In this document: one piece after another, positions 27,901-38,901 of the stretch
How positions within the stretch are numbered: the stretch's first letter is position 1
Layout of the letters: every line of letters begins with the position of its first letter
Notes under the pieces: model-generated
The model's input: only the letters and a program-made list of their open reading frames with translations
Database searches by the model: none
Told to the model about the DNA's origin: nothing
NCBI RefSeq assembly: GCF_003073045.1
Contig: NC_037600.1
Coordinates: forward strand, 14,155,188-14,219,187
Origin: Pomacea canaliculata
Taxonomy: Eukaryota > Mollusca > Gastropoda > Architaenioglossa > Ampullariidae
Direction of reading: 5' to 3'
DNA: 64,000 nucleotides
Position numbers and translations under genes: made by a program

Positions 27901-29940
27901 ACTTTATGTTCAGGTTCCTGCAACACATTTGCAGGACTCTCTCCTGCCCTTTAAAGAAAAAAATTAATAAAAACTATAAAATAACTGTAAGGAGAGAATG
28001 AGAAAAATGTTTTCCGTTACATTATTGAATCATTGTTGTTGTTGTTTCATATTTGTAAGAAATCCAATTGTATCCAAGAAAATTAATTATAACTTGTTGG
28101 TGACTGCAGTTGTGCAAATAATTTGCTGAAGAAAAAAACAAGTGGGTTTTCCCTTTTGGGCACCTTTTTTCCTGCCTTTGCACTATATTCTTAGGTTTTA
28201 AATTCCTGAACTTTGTATTTTAAAAACCAGCAAGCATAATTCACCTCTTTGGCTTGACCTCATTTATACTGCTTCCAATTTGTTTTCTTTAATCCCTCAT
28301 TTAAACTTACTGCTTCTCCCACATGGTTGGCCAAGATTTTGTAAAACTACATTGACAGTTTAGCTATTGTGGAACCAGTGTAGGTAGTTAATCTGAGGTA
28401 ACTTTAGGATAGTTATAGTTTTACTAGAAATGCAGGGCAAGCATTATTATGCTTTATCAGACCCATATCAGTGCGTGTGTGCATCAATCTGTTTTGCAGT
28501 AGGCACAGAAATGCACTCTTTAATTGCAATTGTTAAGCATTAAAAATTGTTTCTGCATCATAGTTGAGTGGACCTTGTTGACTTTTTGTTTTTGCTCCTT
28601 TTTCTGCTTTTGTGGTTTTGTGGATTTTTCTTTTTATTCTGAAAAGTTCTTTAAATTAATTATATTTTTTATACTTTTTCTGCTGTAGCAGAATGATACA
28701 ATGAGTTGAAGTCAGGGAGAATTTAAAAAAAAAAAAAGACAGGACAAAAGTGGACAATTCAAACAGAATATTTGAACACTGTTTACTTGTATCTTATTTC
28801 TTACATATAGGGAAAAAGTGATGTCATCTTTATCTAATGTATTACCAGTTTTATGAAACTAGTTACTGCAGTTTCTTAAAATTCTGCAGATTTACAGCAT
28901 CTTTTTCCTGACTTATTGATATCAAAATTTCATTTACTTTTTTTTTTTTCCTTTTTATGTGACCTTGTAGAAGCATTTTAGGATGAATTATTGCTGCTGT
29001 GTTCAGATTACCAGAACATCTTTCCTCAATGCACGTCAACCAAAGCCTCTTTGTGTACACTTTTTGATGTTGTCGACTTTGTTTTTGTGGTGTTCTGTTC
29101 TTAGCAGTTAGATGCTGAAAACTTTCTTATGCCTGATTCATCGATAAAGGGGAATCGTGTCTTTATATAATTATATATATACACACATTTTTGTAAATGT
29201 GTATTTACATTAGAATTGAAAAATATTAGCATCCTTACCAGTCTTTTGTGTAACTGCTTAATTGTCCTGGTTAATCTTGTAAAAAGTACATGGGTTTTTA
29301 TACCAATTTTAGACAAATTACTATTCCTTTTAAAGGCCCTTGAGTGATAAGCACTTTTTAAAGGTCTACAAGAGTTTGTCATTTTAAAAAAATCATTAGT
29401 TTGTCCAAGATACTATTCCCTCAAATTTTAGTGAATAACCCCTTTCCTTTCTCAAGATGCCTACACATGTTATTATGCTCAGAAAGAGGTTAGACTGATG
29501 CGTGTAGTCTTGACAAAATAAAGATGTCTTTCTACATTCCTGACATTAGTCATTTGACCTTTGTTTCTACTTACAGATGGCATGTATCTTTGAGAATAGA
29601 GATGTGTTGGGATGTTCGCTCAAATTATGGGGAGTTCTATCATGTTTGGAGCTAAACCTGTTATCTTGCAACATTCTTGAAGTCTGATTCACATTGAGGT
29701 ATTAAAGCCTCATGAAGTCAGGTCTCAGTTTTGTAAGGTGGGGAAAGGGGGCTGGGGTATGCACACATATAGCTGTGTGATATGTATGGTCTGGTGTCTA
29801 ATAATATTTGGATGCTGTTTTTTGTTTGACAGTTAATCATGGTGTACAGAGTCCAGGGACTTGACCCCGACTGGATGATGGCGGAGAGGGGCTCACAAGT
29901 GGGAAAAGTCCCAACAACATACTTAGAAGTTCTGGGATAG
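9972..29940 (+). CDS. SH3GLB1: Endophilin-B (SH3GLB1-like), BAR plus SH3 membrane-curvature protein
   Basis: Coding exons are 9972-10052, 11841-11982, 13180-13308, 14181-14314, 14786-14878, 23798-23887, 24106-24206, 27278-27509 and 29833-29940. All junctions are GT-AG and phase-consistent, giving 369 residues, close to vertebrate endophilin-B1. The product begins MMDFNSMNSKFKKFAG (amphipathic H0-like helix). It continues with the N-BAR domain (about residues 20-245; VLDAHFENLL, YEKLDRRKKER, FGPGTSYGNALVKCG, LDLDAAKSKL, AEFDRQAEIT, HHLRCLNDF). A serine/glycine/proline-rich linker encoded in 27278-27509 follows, then a C-terminal SH3 domain (ARVLYDYDAADSSELSLLADE, DPDWMMAERGS, GKVPTTYLEVLG). 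The family senses and bends membranes in autophagy, mitochondrial dynamics and endosome traffic. The start ATG is tandem (9972 and 9975). Confidence 0.95.
12394..12684 (+). CDS. Hypothetical 96-codon ORF inside an endophilin-B intron
   Basis: An ATG-initiated frame of 96 codons lies in the intron 11983-13179. It is visibly richer in GC than the surrounding intron and is followed by a tandemly duplicated AT-rich stretch. The product is hydrophilic with scattered cysteines and no motif I recognise. It could be a decayed mobile-element fragment, an unannotated cassette exon or chance. No splice sites fit endophilin-B phases well. Confidence 0.2.
   Translation: MMHKKCMVKGCGESVFYAEPATEAISRQDRQPCKQIPHAEKPGPEKTSWNVSLNVGVTEMIAHGKGNVETQIQSELRLFLNEAERFIVNVDEKKNS
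12715..12990. repeat. Two diverged tandem copies of a ~140-bp AT-rich unit
   Basis: The block containing ttctgcaagtttgtcatttt, agcaatacctagattta and agaattac (from about 12,739) recurs in the same order from about 12,880 as ttctgcaagtgtatcact, agcaataatcagattta and agaattac. It lies directly after the hypothetical ORF ending at 12,684. Confidence 0.6.
16108..16122. repeat. Poly-C run (15 nt)
   Basis: An uninterrupted run of 15 cytosines in the long endophilin-B intron. Its length is likely to be unstable or uncertain. Confidence 0.9.
20836..20853 (+). CDS. SH3GLB1: Candidate 18-nt alternative microexon in the endophilin-B BAR domain
   Basis: Inside the 8.9-kb intron between exons 14786-14878 and 23798-23887, a pyrimidine-rich tract ending in acag is followed by 18 nt and then GTGAGT. 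The 18 nt encode DDVVAK in phase 0, fitting between the flanking phase-0 exons (...STQQQ / AEADLRS...). Inclusion would give 375 residues. Vertebrate SH3GLB1 has longer tissue-specific inserts in the BAR region, which makes an alternative exon plausible. It has no support beyond splice signals and phase. Confidence 0.5.
22700..23010. repeat. Degenerate tandem repeat with ~50-57-bp units
   Basis: Units share the core gcagaatgtccccatctggccagagtttgg in varied forms (for example tctagaatgtccccatctgg, cagaatgtctccatctggcc, cagaatttcccccatttggc). At least four units are recognisable, with older copies to the left. It lies in the endophilin-B intron 14879-23797. Confidence 0.7.
23371..23640. repeat. 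Two tandem copies of a 135-bp unit
   Basis: A unit starting atccacttttagtt at 23371 and ending near tgtgaacaagtactt recurs from 23506 (atccactttcagtt ... tgtgactaggtg). The copies are clearly related but diverged. They end about 150 bp before the exon acceptor at 23797. Confidence 0.65.
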
Positions 29941-31311
29941 CTGTTGATTTTCTGTTTAGCCAGCAATTGTTTGCTTGTTTGCCATCATTTTTCTATTAAG
30001 CTTTTTTTTTCTTGTTTTGGGGGAACTTTTTTGAAAAATATACTTGGTTAGGGGACTTTGCTTCTTTTCTTTGGACATTTCTTTGAAGTCTAAAATAAGT
30101 TTGTACACCATCGCATATGCATATACATATCTGTCAGTTCTGCCACATGCTCTTTCTGTAAAAAAAAAAAAGTCCTCATCATGTCCATGTGAAATGATTT
30201 AGAGACAGAGAATTATTATTTAATTCTAGTCGTTTAGCATGCTTCTGTCATAAAAAGTAGTTACAGAGTTGTACACAAACTTCTTTTATGCAGTATGCAG
30301 CGTTCATCTGTTTGCTTTCTTGTTTTGCTGCAGAAATTTGAATTGTTTATGGTGAGGCCGTTTTCATACATGTTCTGCAAAGCCTTTAATGAAGGATGGG
30401 CTTATATGTTATGTTTGTTAGAGTTTCAGTATATTCTGTTCATGAGACTTTGGTAGTGTGTTTAAGGAAGCCAAGGCAAAAGTTTTCAAGACAATTTTTT
30501 TTAAGTCAGCTTGTGTGATCTGACTTGTGCATTTAGGGCTGGGGAAGGAATGGATATTATCAAGGTGCCATTTTTTGTAGTGGTTGTTTTGGGGTTATTT
30601 TTCATTATAGCATAATTTTCTTTGACTGAGAAATTTTTTAATTTTGAAACAATTTCAGTAAACAGAGGTATGCATTTTGGTCATGACCTGTGTATGTATC
30701 TTTAAACTCTAGGAAGCTTTCAGTGAATTATGTGAATTCTCTGTGATCTGTGGGTTGCTCTGAAAATTTTGTTTTAATGTATGTCACATTGCAGCATGCT
30801 TTTCACAAAAGCTTTTAAGAATATTTTGGGGTATTTGTTCCTGATGCAAACTCATCAAGCATTCAGTTATGTAGGATCATCTCTCAGTCATCTTCGGCTT
30901 TCATCCAGTTCCTAATGCTTCCAGCATAACAGATGGGAAGAGTGCCAGAAGGAAAAGACTTTGTAACACACGTCCTAATATCCATTGGATCAGGATGAAC
31001 ATAACCTCTGATCACGATGGTCATGTACAAATGCTTGTTCATATGTATTAGTTTTATGTGAAAGTTTCCAGAAAGTGGAAAGCATATTTTTAAACCATTG
31101 CACTTCAGGGTGTGGTACCCTAGTCACATTTCAGAGTTGAAGAAACCTGAAGTTTTTTATGAAAGGGTAAATGAAATGCAAATACTTTGCATACAAAAGT
31201 ATATTGTCACAAAACTGGATAGTAAATGATTTTCTGATGTCTTCAATGATCAGATGCTGACATAGAGCTTTTTATAGTGAATTTACCCACTGTGTGATGT
31301 TCTGCAATAAA
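29941..31311 (+). other. SH3GLB1: Probable 3' UTR of endophilin-B
   Basis: AT-rich sequence without a convincing open frame follows the TAG stop. A canonical AATAAA lies at 31306-31311, which would make a 3' UTR of about 1.4 kb. Earlier use of a non-canonical signal cannot be excluded. Confidence 0.5.
31306..31311 (+). terminator. Polyadenylation signal AATAAA, probably for endophilin-B
   Basis: Canonical hexamer in the context tgcAATAAAgaag, about 1.37 kb after the endophilin-B stop codon and before a gene-free stretch. Confidence 0.45.
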
Positions 31312-34300
31312 GAAGTAATCTTAAAGCCACTAAAAAATACGGTCAGTGAGAAATTACACCTTGGAACTTTCAGTCACTTTCATGGGGAAAAAACATATGA
31401 ACTATATACTTTTTGACCAGGCCAAAAGATTGTTGTGCATCCAGGTGATGTATTTTGTGCTGAGAAAAAATGCTGTTTTGCCTGTTAAAAGTGTTGCATT
31501 TGCAAACAAACCTGAGTATACAAGAGATTCTGTCAAGGTGTTTAAAAAGGGGAAAACATTTGCTCTTTTGCTTTTGACATCGTTTTTGTTTCTCTGGATT
31601 GTAAATCATTAGCTGCCAGCCGCCAGCGACAATTGCAGACTGAAGCTAGATATTTCTTCTGAATTTGCTGTTATAATTTGTTCATGGGGACCTGTTTGAA
31701 GCATAGAAAGGGAGTTTGCATTTAGCTTTACATATTTAGCGATTCTATGCTAATGTTTGTGGGAAACGGTGATGATAATATTTGTAGATTTATCCTGATG
31801 TTATGTAGATAACTAAGGCCAGAACAGATTTTCTTGCTTGTGCAAGAGATGCAGTAGCTTTGAAATGTTATCTTTCTTCCTGTTGTCTTGGATCTCGTGA
31901 GAAGCAGTTTTCGCTTCCCGCGGTAGGTAGTTCCCCCTTCCATGATGTAGTCATCCACACAGCTGCAGCGGGCAGAGAACACACCCTCGACTATTCTTAG
32001 CACCAAGTCTGAACCAACCTGTCGCAGCAAAACTGACTTTATGAATACTTTCTTCCAGTTCAGTACAGAGAGAATTTTTCAGTAACGAACTTTACAGAGA
32101 AGTTAGTTTTTTTTTGTCTCTGTGCAGTTAGACTTCACTTAATGTTGTAACACACCGTTTGGACAAACGTCCTAGTTTAAAGTCTCACAGTTTGAGAGGA
32201 GTTTGGTGAAATGGAGTTTAGAATTTGCTTCAGTAGACTGCCTGCCTGGTAATGCTGCGGGATTGTTTTTTCCTAAATCTCTCTTTTAAAATAAATTGGT
32301 ATCATTTATTACTCACTGTCTTCTGCTTTTTTTTTCTTTCAACGAGTTCATCACGTCCAGAGTAATGCCGATAATTGGTATACAGGTCACTGGAGACTTT
32401 ACAGTTGGTTACAAGCATCCAAGATGGCACAAACGTTAAGAACTATTGACTGGCAACAAGAAGAAAGTGACATGCAGAAGTCAATAAACAGCTCAAGCCC
32501 AATGTTTCTGCAAGTCTTGTTTTTTTAAATAAGTAATAATTTGTCTGTTTTACAAATTGTAAAATGCTTTCAAATTTGCGGAGTTTCTAACACGCTTAAA
32601 TCCCGAGTCGACTGCATGCGGAAACTGTGGACATCATGACATATCTTCCACCCTCCATCCAACGGTTATGATTACTTCCATAGCCAAACCGTTTCTGGTA
32701 GAAAGCGATAGCAGGTGTGCTGCGGTGTTTCAAAGCGTCTACAACGAAGGATGGCGCCAACTCTTGCATCCCTCTCGTGAGGAATTAGTAGCCTCAGCTT
32801 TTTTTTTTTCCTTTTAAACACGCAGATATTTCACACCTTGCGCATCTTGAGGGAGTCTGCTCAGACCAGCAACACCTGCAAACCGCTGTGATGTGTAGAC
32901 ATGGTATTTGTGGTGTGAGATCTGAAGGGCTTCCACCACCAACTCACCCACATTTAATCGCTTGGCGGCATGCTGATTCGAGTTCTGTCGTGTCCGGCGT
33001 TAACTTAAATCAGCAGAATGTGCCACTTGCTGGCTGTCTGCCCTGAACCCTCATGTCCCTCCATGTCTGCTCAAAGTATCTTGCTTCAACTAGAATAGTT
33101 TGCACTCTTTTGTTTTCCTCGAGAGTTTGTGCTAACGAGAAAGCGCTTAAATGAAGCGTGTGTGCTTGCATGCCGTAGTACACATGAAAAATTGACCCCT
33201 GTTACCCTTCAACCACTTCATTATTCTGGGGGAAAAAAGGTGACATCAGCGAGTTCTCGCTGCTCGAAAAAAACAAAAAACATTTGCAGGGGGAATCGGT
33301 CCTGGTCGGAGCTATTCGGCATTTTTCTAGTCTATCCTGTCTGTTGTTTTCATGTCGTCCTTGCCCCCCGTTTGTTTTTACTCCATCTGCTGGGCGTTGT
33401 GTTGATGAGAGTATCGCTCGTGGCCCCAATGACCTCTTGTGTTCAAGTGGTACTTAGGACAACACTGACCTCGTGGGGCTCTGTGCAATGTCAGGATGAT
33501 GCTGGCTTCTCCGGGAACACGCTCTTGATAGGGAATGGAGAAGAGGTCAGGAAATCCTTTGGGCAGAAATGAGCTGAAGTGGATGTGCATAAGTTATTTT
33601 TAGCTTGACCCCCCCTCTTATACGTTGTTCCTTGTTGGCGAAAATGTAACAAAGTATGAACAATAACTATTCCTTGTTAGTACTATCTTCTAGTTGGATT
33701 AACCAAGATATATTTTTGGATCTTTAGCAGAAAACATTTATACACACAGTCGCAATTGTGGCATCGGATGTAGAAAACTATCAAGGGTCATTTCAATTTA
33801 TTCCCATACCCCTGCCAGGGTAAGTGAGAACAAGAGATGTCACCGATGCAACCCCGGTGTTAGCTTGCCTGAGTAGTATCTACTTTCCATAAAGTAGCCC
33901 CAATATTTCATGGACGGAACGAGCCCCGTTGACACGCACTCTCCCTACGTTGTGAACCAAGGAGCCTAAATCTGGTTTTCTGTTTTCAAGTCTGAGGGCA
34001 AGGATTGGTGGGTCCATTCCATCCTTCATCCACCCTTGTTTAAGCAAAAGCTTTTGTATGGATTAAGTCTCTTATTTTTAATTTACAATGAACAGGCAAT
34101 GTTCCCAAACTGGTTCCATGAACAGACACTAAAAACTGTTGGCGTGAAGACGTGGCTTCCAGCATGTCATAAACGACGGTTAGCGTGCTTGTAGGATATT
34201 TACTACACATTTAACAACATTTTGGATTCCTGTTGTTTTCCATTTTTCTTGCCATTAATGCATACAGTTGTCAGGAGCTTAACACTTCAGTTATCTGTGC

Positions 34301-34814
34301 GGTTGCCATAGTGCTGTAATATTGAAGTAAATTTTTGGGACAAACATTGCTTTTCTGGTGCATCGAATTACACTGGCCAGCTGTAGGGATATTAAATAAA
34401 GGATAAGCAACGTGAACAATCGTTGTTTTAAAATTACATTTTGGCTTTGGTTTTTTTTCTTTGAGCATGGATGTATGACTGCCAATATGAATGAACGTAA
34501 TGAGTTTATGCTAACTAGAAGGGTTCCCCACGTTGTCCAGGTAATATCACTGCTGACTTCGTGGACTGCACCCGTGGACCAGACCAAGGACTGGACTGTG
34601 GGAGATGCCTATCATTTCTAGCGGAACTTTGCTGTGCTATGACATTTCTCTCTCTCTCGATCTGTCCTCTTAATAACAGAAGGTTGTGAAGATATGTTCA
34701 CAGTAAATTTATCACTCTCCTTTTGTCAAAAAATGAGAAGAATGTTTAATATAATATGCACCTATGTTGACTTTATTTTAAATTTTCATTTGCTCTACTT
34801 TGTCTCGAAATAAT
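31312..34814. other. Intergenic stretch without a supported gene
   Basis: The first part is AT-rich, while parts of 31,880-33,600 are more GC-rich. Two frames drew attention. One is a minus-strand frame at 31,885-32,030 with a cysteine-containing segment. The other is a 147-codon plus frame at 33,129-33,572 that starts with GTG and lacks an early ATG. Neither has convincing splice or start signals. Confidence 0.5.
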
Positions 34815-35974
34815 TCACTGGTACAGATCACCCAGAGAGAGGGAGGGGGAATTAAAGGTCGTCAGCGTTCATAGTTTAAAAAAAAAATCGCGAGACATAA
34901 TGTAAACTTTCATGCACAAATTTTAGAAAGAAAGCATCCTCCATGTCTTAAAATAACAAAACGACATAAACGTTTTCCGTATCTCGTAACTACGTCTTTA
35001 ACATGAACTTTCTCCTTTGGAGTGTCCCACCAACCATGAAGGACTTCCTGGTTTTTATTTACTTGCCTAGTTCTGATCTCCGATGGCCTCTTTCAAAGAG
35101 GCTGCATGTGGGTGCAGTCATGTGGGTGCAGTTCCTGCATCCTTCTAGCCAGACACAAAAGCTGTTTCCGTTTACATCTTCCGGACCATCCTCACACCCT
35201 TTTATGTAAGATCCGAACTTCCCTTTGCCATACTTGATTGGCACTGTTTGGCCCAACATGATAGTTGACTTGTTCAAATAGATGTGCTGACTTTTTATTT
35301 ATTCCTTTTTTTTTACCTTTGGAACGGATAACTGATATTGTAATAAATCAAAACGCCTTCCAGAGCGTATCTCCATAAACTACAACTTAAAAATAAAAAT
35401 TCCTTTTAATGTTATAGTCAGATGTGAAACACTTTTTTGGGAAACTACTTAATTAATTCAGTCCTTTTCATTTTTACTGTTATTTATTTTGCAGCTTTGG
35501 AAAATTTCCATCTACTATTAAAGTCTTGATTGTTTTATTTTATTTTTACTTTTTTATTTTACATTTTTATCCTTTTTATCTGTTGTTCCTTTTTTATATT
35601 TGACATCTCGACTTTTTGTTTTGCGTCTCTTTCAGTTCCAATTTGTCTTTGAGGCTTCTTCCGGTTTGGTGATGGGGAAAGGGTGGTACCTCGGCTCGCA
35701 TTAAACACATCCTGTAATAGGCAGTAAGCAGCTTTTGTGCATGCAACTGATCCTTACACGGGACTATTCTACTGACAATAAGAAATGTGTCGTAGTAAAT
35801 TCAAAATCATTTATATGTTTACAGTTCTTTTCTAATACCTTCTAAAATTCTTGAACATAATTATTTAATATGTCACGAGGAAACATTTTTTATGTATTTA
35901 AATGAGTATCAATGAGACAATGCATTGGACATACTGGTTGGTCGGTTTGTTGATCGAGCGAGTGAGTGGAAGTA

Positions 35975-36085
35975 TATATACAGTATTGGGTAAAACTGAG
36001 TTAATTATATTAGTCCCGCCCTCTAAAACCATCCCTATTTCTCATGCGGCCCCTTGGGAAAACTAATTGCCCACCCCTAGTGTAA
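35975..36085 (-). mobile_element. Insertion in U1 with a hAT-like end
   Basis: About 110 bp absent from the U2 copy. Read on the minus strand the right end is cactaggggtgggcaatta followed by gggccgcatgag, a pattern typical of non-autonomous hAT termini. A clean 8-bp target duplication is not evident. Confidence 0.4.
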
Positions 36086-36920
36086 ATGATAAACGACTGG
36101 AGCATTTCCGATGTCTGCCTACCTGCTTGTTGCGTTTGTCAGTTTGCCTTTTCTGTCTCCCTCAGATCTGTTTATTTATCGTAACTGAAAGTGTGAACGC
36201 TCTATTCTTTTATTTTCGTAAATCACATATGCATTGTTAGCAATAGCTAGTTAATGTAGTGTTTACCAGTAAGAGCAAAATGAGGCCACCCCGGACAAAT
36301 TCTCTCGTGTTTGCTGCTGACGTCCTCCACCCCACCCACATACCCAGTCTTTAGGCAACCGCAAACGTCACGTAGTCTTGTACTTCCTTCTTCCTGTCTT
36401 TCATCCGGGAGACCTCGCCTGCTTGTAGTCCTCACTCTCATTCAGCACTCCCCTAGACACGCCCGCAGAGCTAACAGACTCACAAATAGCCTTATAGTAG
36501 TAGCGCCTGATGGTTAAACATCCTGGACAGACCAACAGAGCGTTTCCAAGAGCGAATTTCCACTATTTCTTTCGTTAGTCAACAGCTACAATCAGAGTCT
36601 GTGCATGCAATCAAAGAACAGCGAGTAATGGTAATGACCGAGGGTCTTGCAGAAGGAGGAATGTGACGTGTGTATATACCGATATAAGGTATGTGGTATA
36701 ACGGGTTCTCAGTTCGTACTGCGTCTGGATGTGTGAAACCAGTCTACATGGGTGGCTGATATTGGGTTAATTACTCCATGTGTCTGTGTGTTTGTGTGCG
36801 TGCGCACGCGCAACTGAATCAACTGCGAGAAGTGTGCTGTATAACACGGGTGTCCATCCTGTAAGTGGGTGAATGCAGTTGCTTTAACCACATTCACTTC
36901 CACTTTCCCCCACCAAGACC

Positions 36921-36928
36921 TATATAAC
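36921..36928 (+). promoter_or_regulatory. TATA box of receptor G1
   Basis: TATATAAC follows ccaagacc about 130 bp upstream of the G1 start codon. The same arrangement stands upstream of G2 on the other strand, so it is shared within the U block. Confidence 0.55.
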
Positions 36929-37058
36929 ATTTCACTGTACCGGGTAAAGTTCCAAATCGTAAGCAGCATCGGCAAAATGCACTTGACTTCGATGTGTGAT
37001 GGGGATTCTTATTTTTCAGGAATTTAGACGCTCCAGATATTACTAGCTGATATCAGTG

Positions 37059-38442
37059 ATGGATAGATCACTCCCCACCACCGCGTCCAGAATGTTGATG
37101 GAAAACACAACCAACAACTACAGCGGCCTTTCAGAAGAAGAGTACGTGCAAGCGGTCTTCGACAAGATGGCACTGAACCTCCTGCCCACCGTGCTGGTTC
37201 TGGTCGCCATCATCGTGGGCGGTCTCCTAGGCAACAGTCTTGTCTTTGTCGTGTACTTGCGACAGTTCCGTCCTAGCAGCACCCGCGTCTTCGTGCTGGC
37301 CATGTGTGTATACGACCTGCTGACCAACGTCGTCACCTTGCCCATGATGGTGGTCATCGTGCACCGTGCCTTCGTCAACTACGACCGCTGGTTCTGCAGC
37401 ACGGCGCTGGCCTGCATCAGCTTCTTCTCGGTGTGCACCGGGTGGATCCTGTGCTTCGTGGCTCTGGACCGTCAGAGGCGAGTGTGCCAGTCACAGAAGC
37501 AGCAGTTCAGCCCTCGCCAGGCCTGGCTCTTTGTTCTTCTCGCCACCGGCCTCTCGGCGCTCGTCACTTTTCCCTTCTTCCACCTCAAGGGCGTGCAGCG
37601 CGTGCGAGCCCCGGATGCTGACGTCACGGTCAGCACCTGCGCTGTAGAGGACGCCTACCTGGGCACAGTCTTCTACACCGTCTACAAACTCTCCGTAGGC
37701 CTGACCTTCGTGGCGACCGTGGGCACGGCAGTCGTCTGCTACTCTTTGATCGGGCGTCACGTCTGGCTGCACACGCGTAAACAGAGGGCGCTGCTGGAGA
37801 TAAGGGGAGTGCGGATAGAGGTGGAGAACAGAAGCGGAGGTGGGGGCGAAGTAAGTGGTGTCAGCAACAGCATCAACATCAGCAGTCAGGACACGCACAG
37901 CGCCGGAGTCAGCTTGGACACGGACTCTCCCTCCGCGAAAGAGAATGTAGCTGACTCTGAGACCAACAAATTGGCAACGACTTTGAGGCCGGTGTCCTTC
38001 GAAAAGAGAAGATCTTTCAAACAGAGGAGGAAGAGGAGGATAAATCACTCAAGGACAACATTGACGATGGTCGTGCTCACATCTGTCGGTGTCCTTAACT
38101 ACCTGCCTCATCTGGTCGTCAGGTAAGAAAACCCCGAGCCCACTAGCTAAATACACCTTGACGATTCTTTAATGCACATAGAAGCATCTACAACACCGCT
38201 TCGATTTCAAGAAATCCTTTGACTTTAAACGGGTACGCAGTCATCCTCCACCAGCTCACCACAGACTGGATGAGATCTGAACGAGTCTCTTGAATTTTAA
38301 ATTTGAAATGGTCAATAAAATTGGAGCTAGTATTTTCAGAACTTGGACTGGTGACACAGAGAGAAACGTTGGTCTACTGCAAACATTGTTTTGTTGATTT
38401 TTATGACAAAGAAAGTTAGGTGAGCTGCAAGTACTGTTGCTG

Positions 38443-38474
<32 letters not shown>

Positions 38475-38901
38475 ACAAAGGAGAAAAGTTAGGTGAGAGG
38501 CAAGCATTGTTTTCTTGTTCTCGTTTGGTTATAAGTTAGGATGTCGTCTAAATATTTCTTTCATTCATTGTTCTAACAGTAATGTGGATAAAAGCTATAA
38601 ATATCTGTGTAGGCCAGGAGGCAGTTGTTGTAAGCTTCGATTTATCTCGTGTTATTTTCTACACGTTTCTAGCTTAACTCCCACATGACACTTTTTCTTG
38701 CCTAGATACGTGCACGAGAAGCCAGGCTTCTTCCTGAACCCAGACTTAACAGTGTTGTCACTGAACCTCTACATGCTGGCCATGTGTTCCATATACCTCA
38801 ACAGCGCCATCAACCCCATCGTCTACAGCTTCTGCAACGCCAGGTTCCTCCAAGAGTGCCGGAAGCTGAAAAACAGACTGAAAAAACAGATTTTGGGCTA
38901 G
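37059..38901 (+). CDS. Class A (rhodopsin-like) GPCR, copy G1
   Basis: Two coding exons, 37059-38122 and 38706-38901, are joined in phase 2 (AG/A, Arg355), giving 419 residues. The ATG at 37059 follows a likely 5' UTR acceptor (atttttcag, 37011-37019). Visible hallmarks are an N-terminal tail with sequons at N16 and N20, GN in TM1 (41-67), LAMCVYD in TM2, C113 and C194 for the extracellular disulfide, DRQ (137-139) in place of DRY, W156 in TM4, a proline but no CW in TM6 (LNYLPHLVV), and NPIVY (391-395) in TM7. SLIGRHVW at the end of TM5 recalls peptide receptors such as the ghrelin/motilin group. The third cytoplasmic loop is about 95 residues, basic and serine-rich. The ligand is unknown. 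The first ~204 residues match G2 best and the rest matches G3 best. Confidence 0.92.
38350..38510. repeat. Local tandem duplication with a 29-nt poly-T in the G1 intron
   Basis: The segment tatgacaaagaaagttaggt followed by gag and gcaagtactgtt recurs after the poly-T (38443-38471) as tatgacaaaggagaaaagtt followed by aggtgag and gcaagcattgtt. A poly-T expansion appears to sit between two copies. Confidence 0.6.

Larger units (their letters stand above)
34815..37058 (+). repeat. Duplicated upstream block U1 (inverted copy of U2)
   Basis: This block upstream of receptor G1 matches, in reverse orientation, 44,590-48,362 upstream of receptor G2. Sub-blocks 34,920-35,580, 36,090-36,740 and 36,800-37,058 align by eye at roughly 90 percent or better. 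The homologous stretches are interrupted by copy-specific insertions, including about 110 bp near 35,975-36,085 in U1. The left edge is near 34,815. Confidence 0.8.

Noticed and set aside
33129..33572. 147-codon plus frame in the intergenic region
   Set aside because: It uses a GTG start, has no early ATG, no splice support and no recognisable domain.
36959..37019. Possible 61-bp intron in the G1 5' UTR
   Set aside because: The acceptor is conserved in all copies, but the GTAAGC donor of G1 is not present at the matching place in G2, so the first exon is probably elsewhere.
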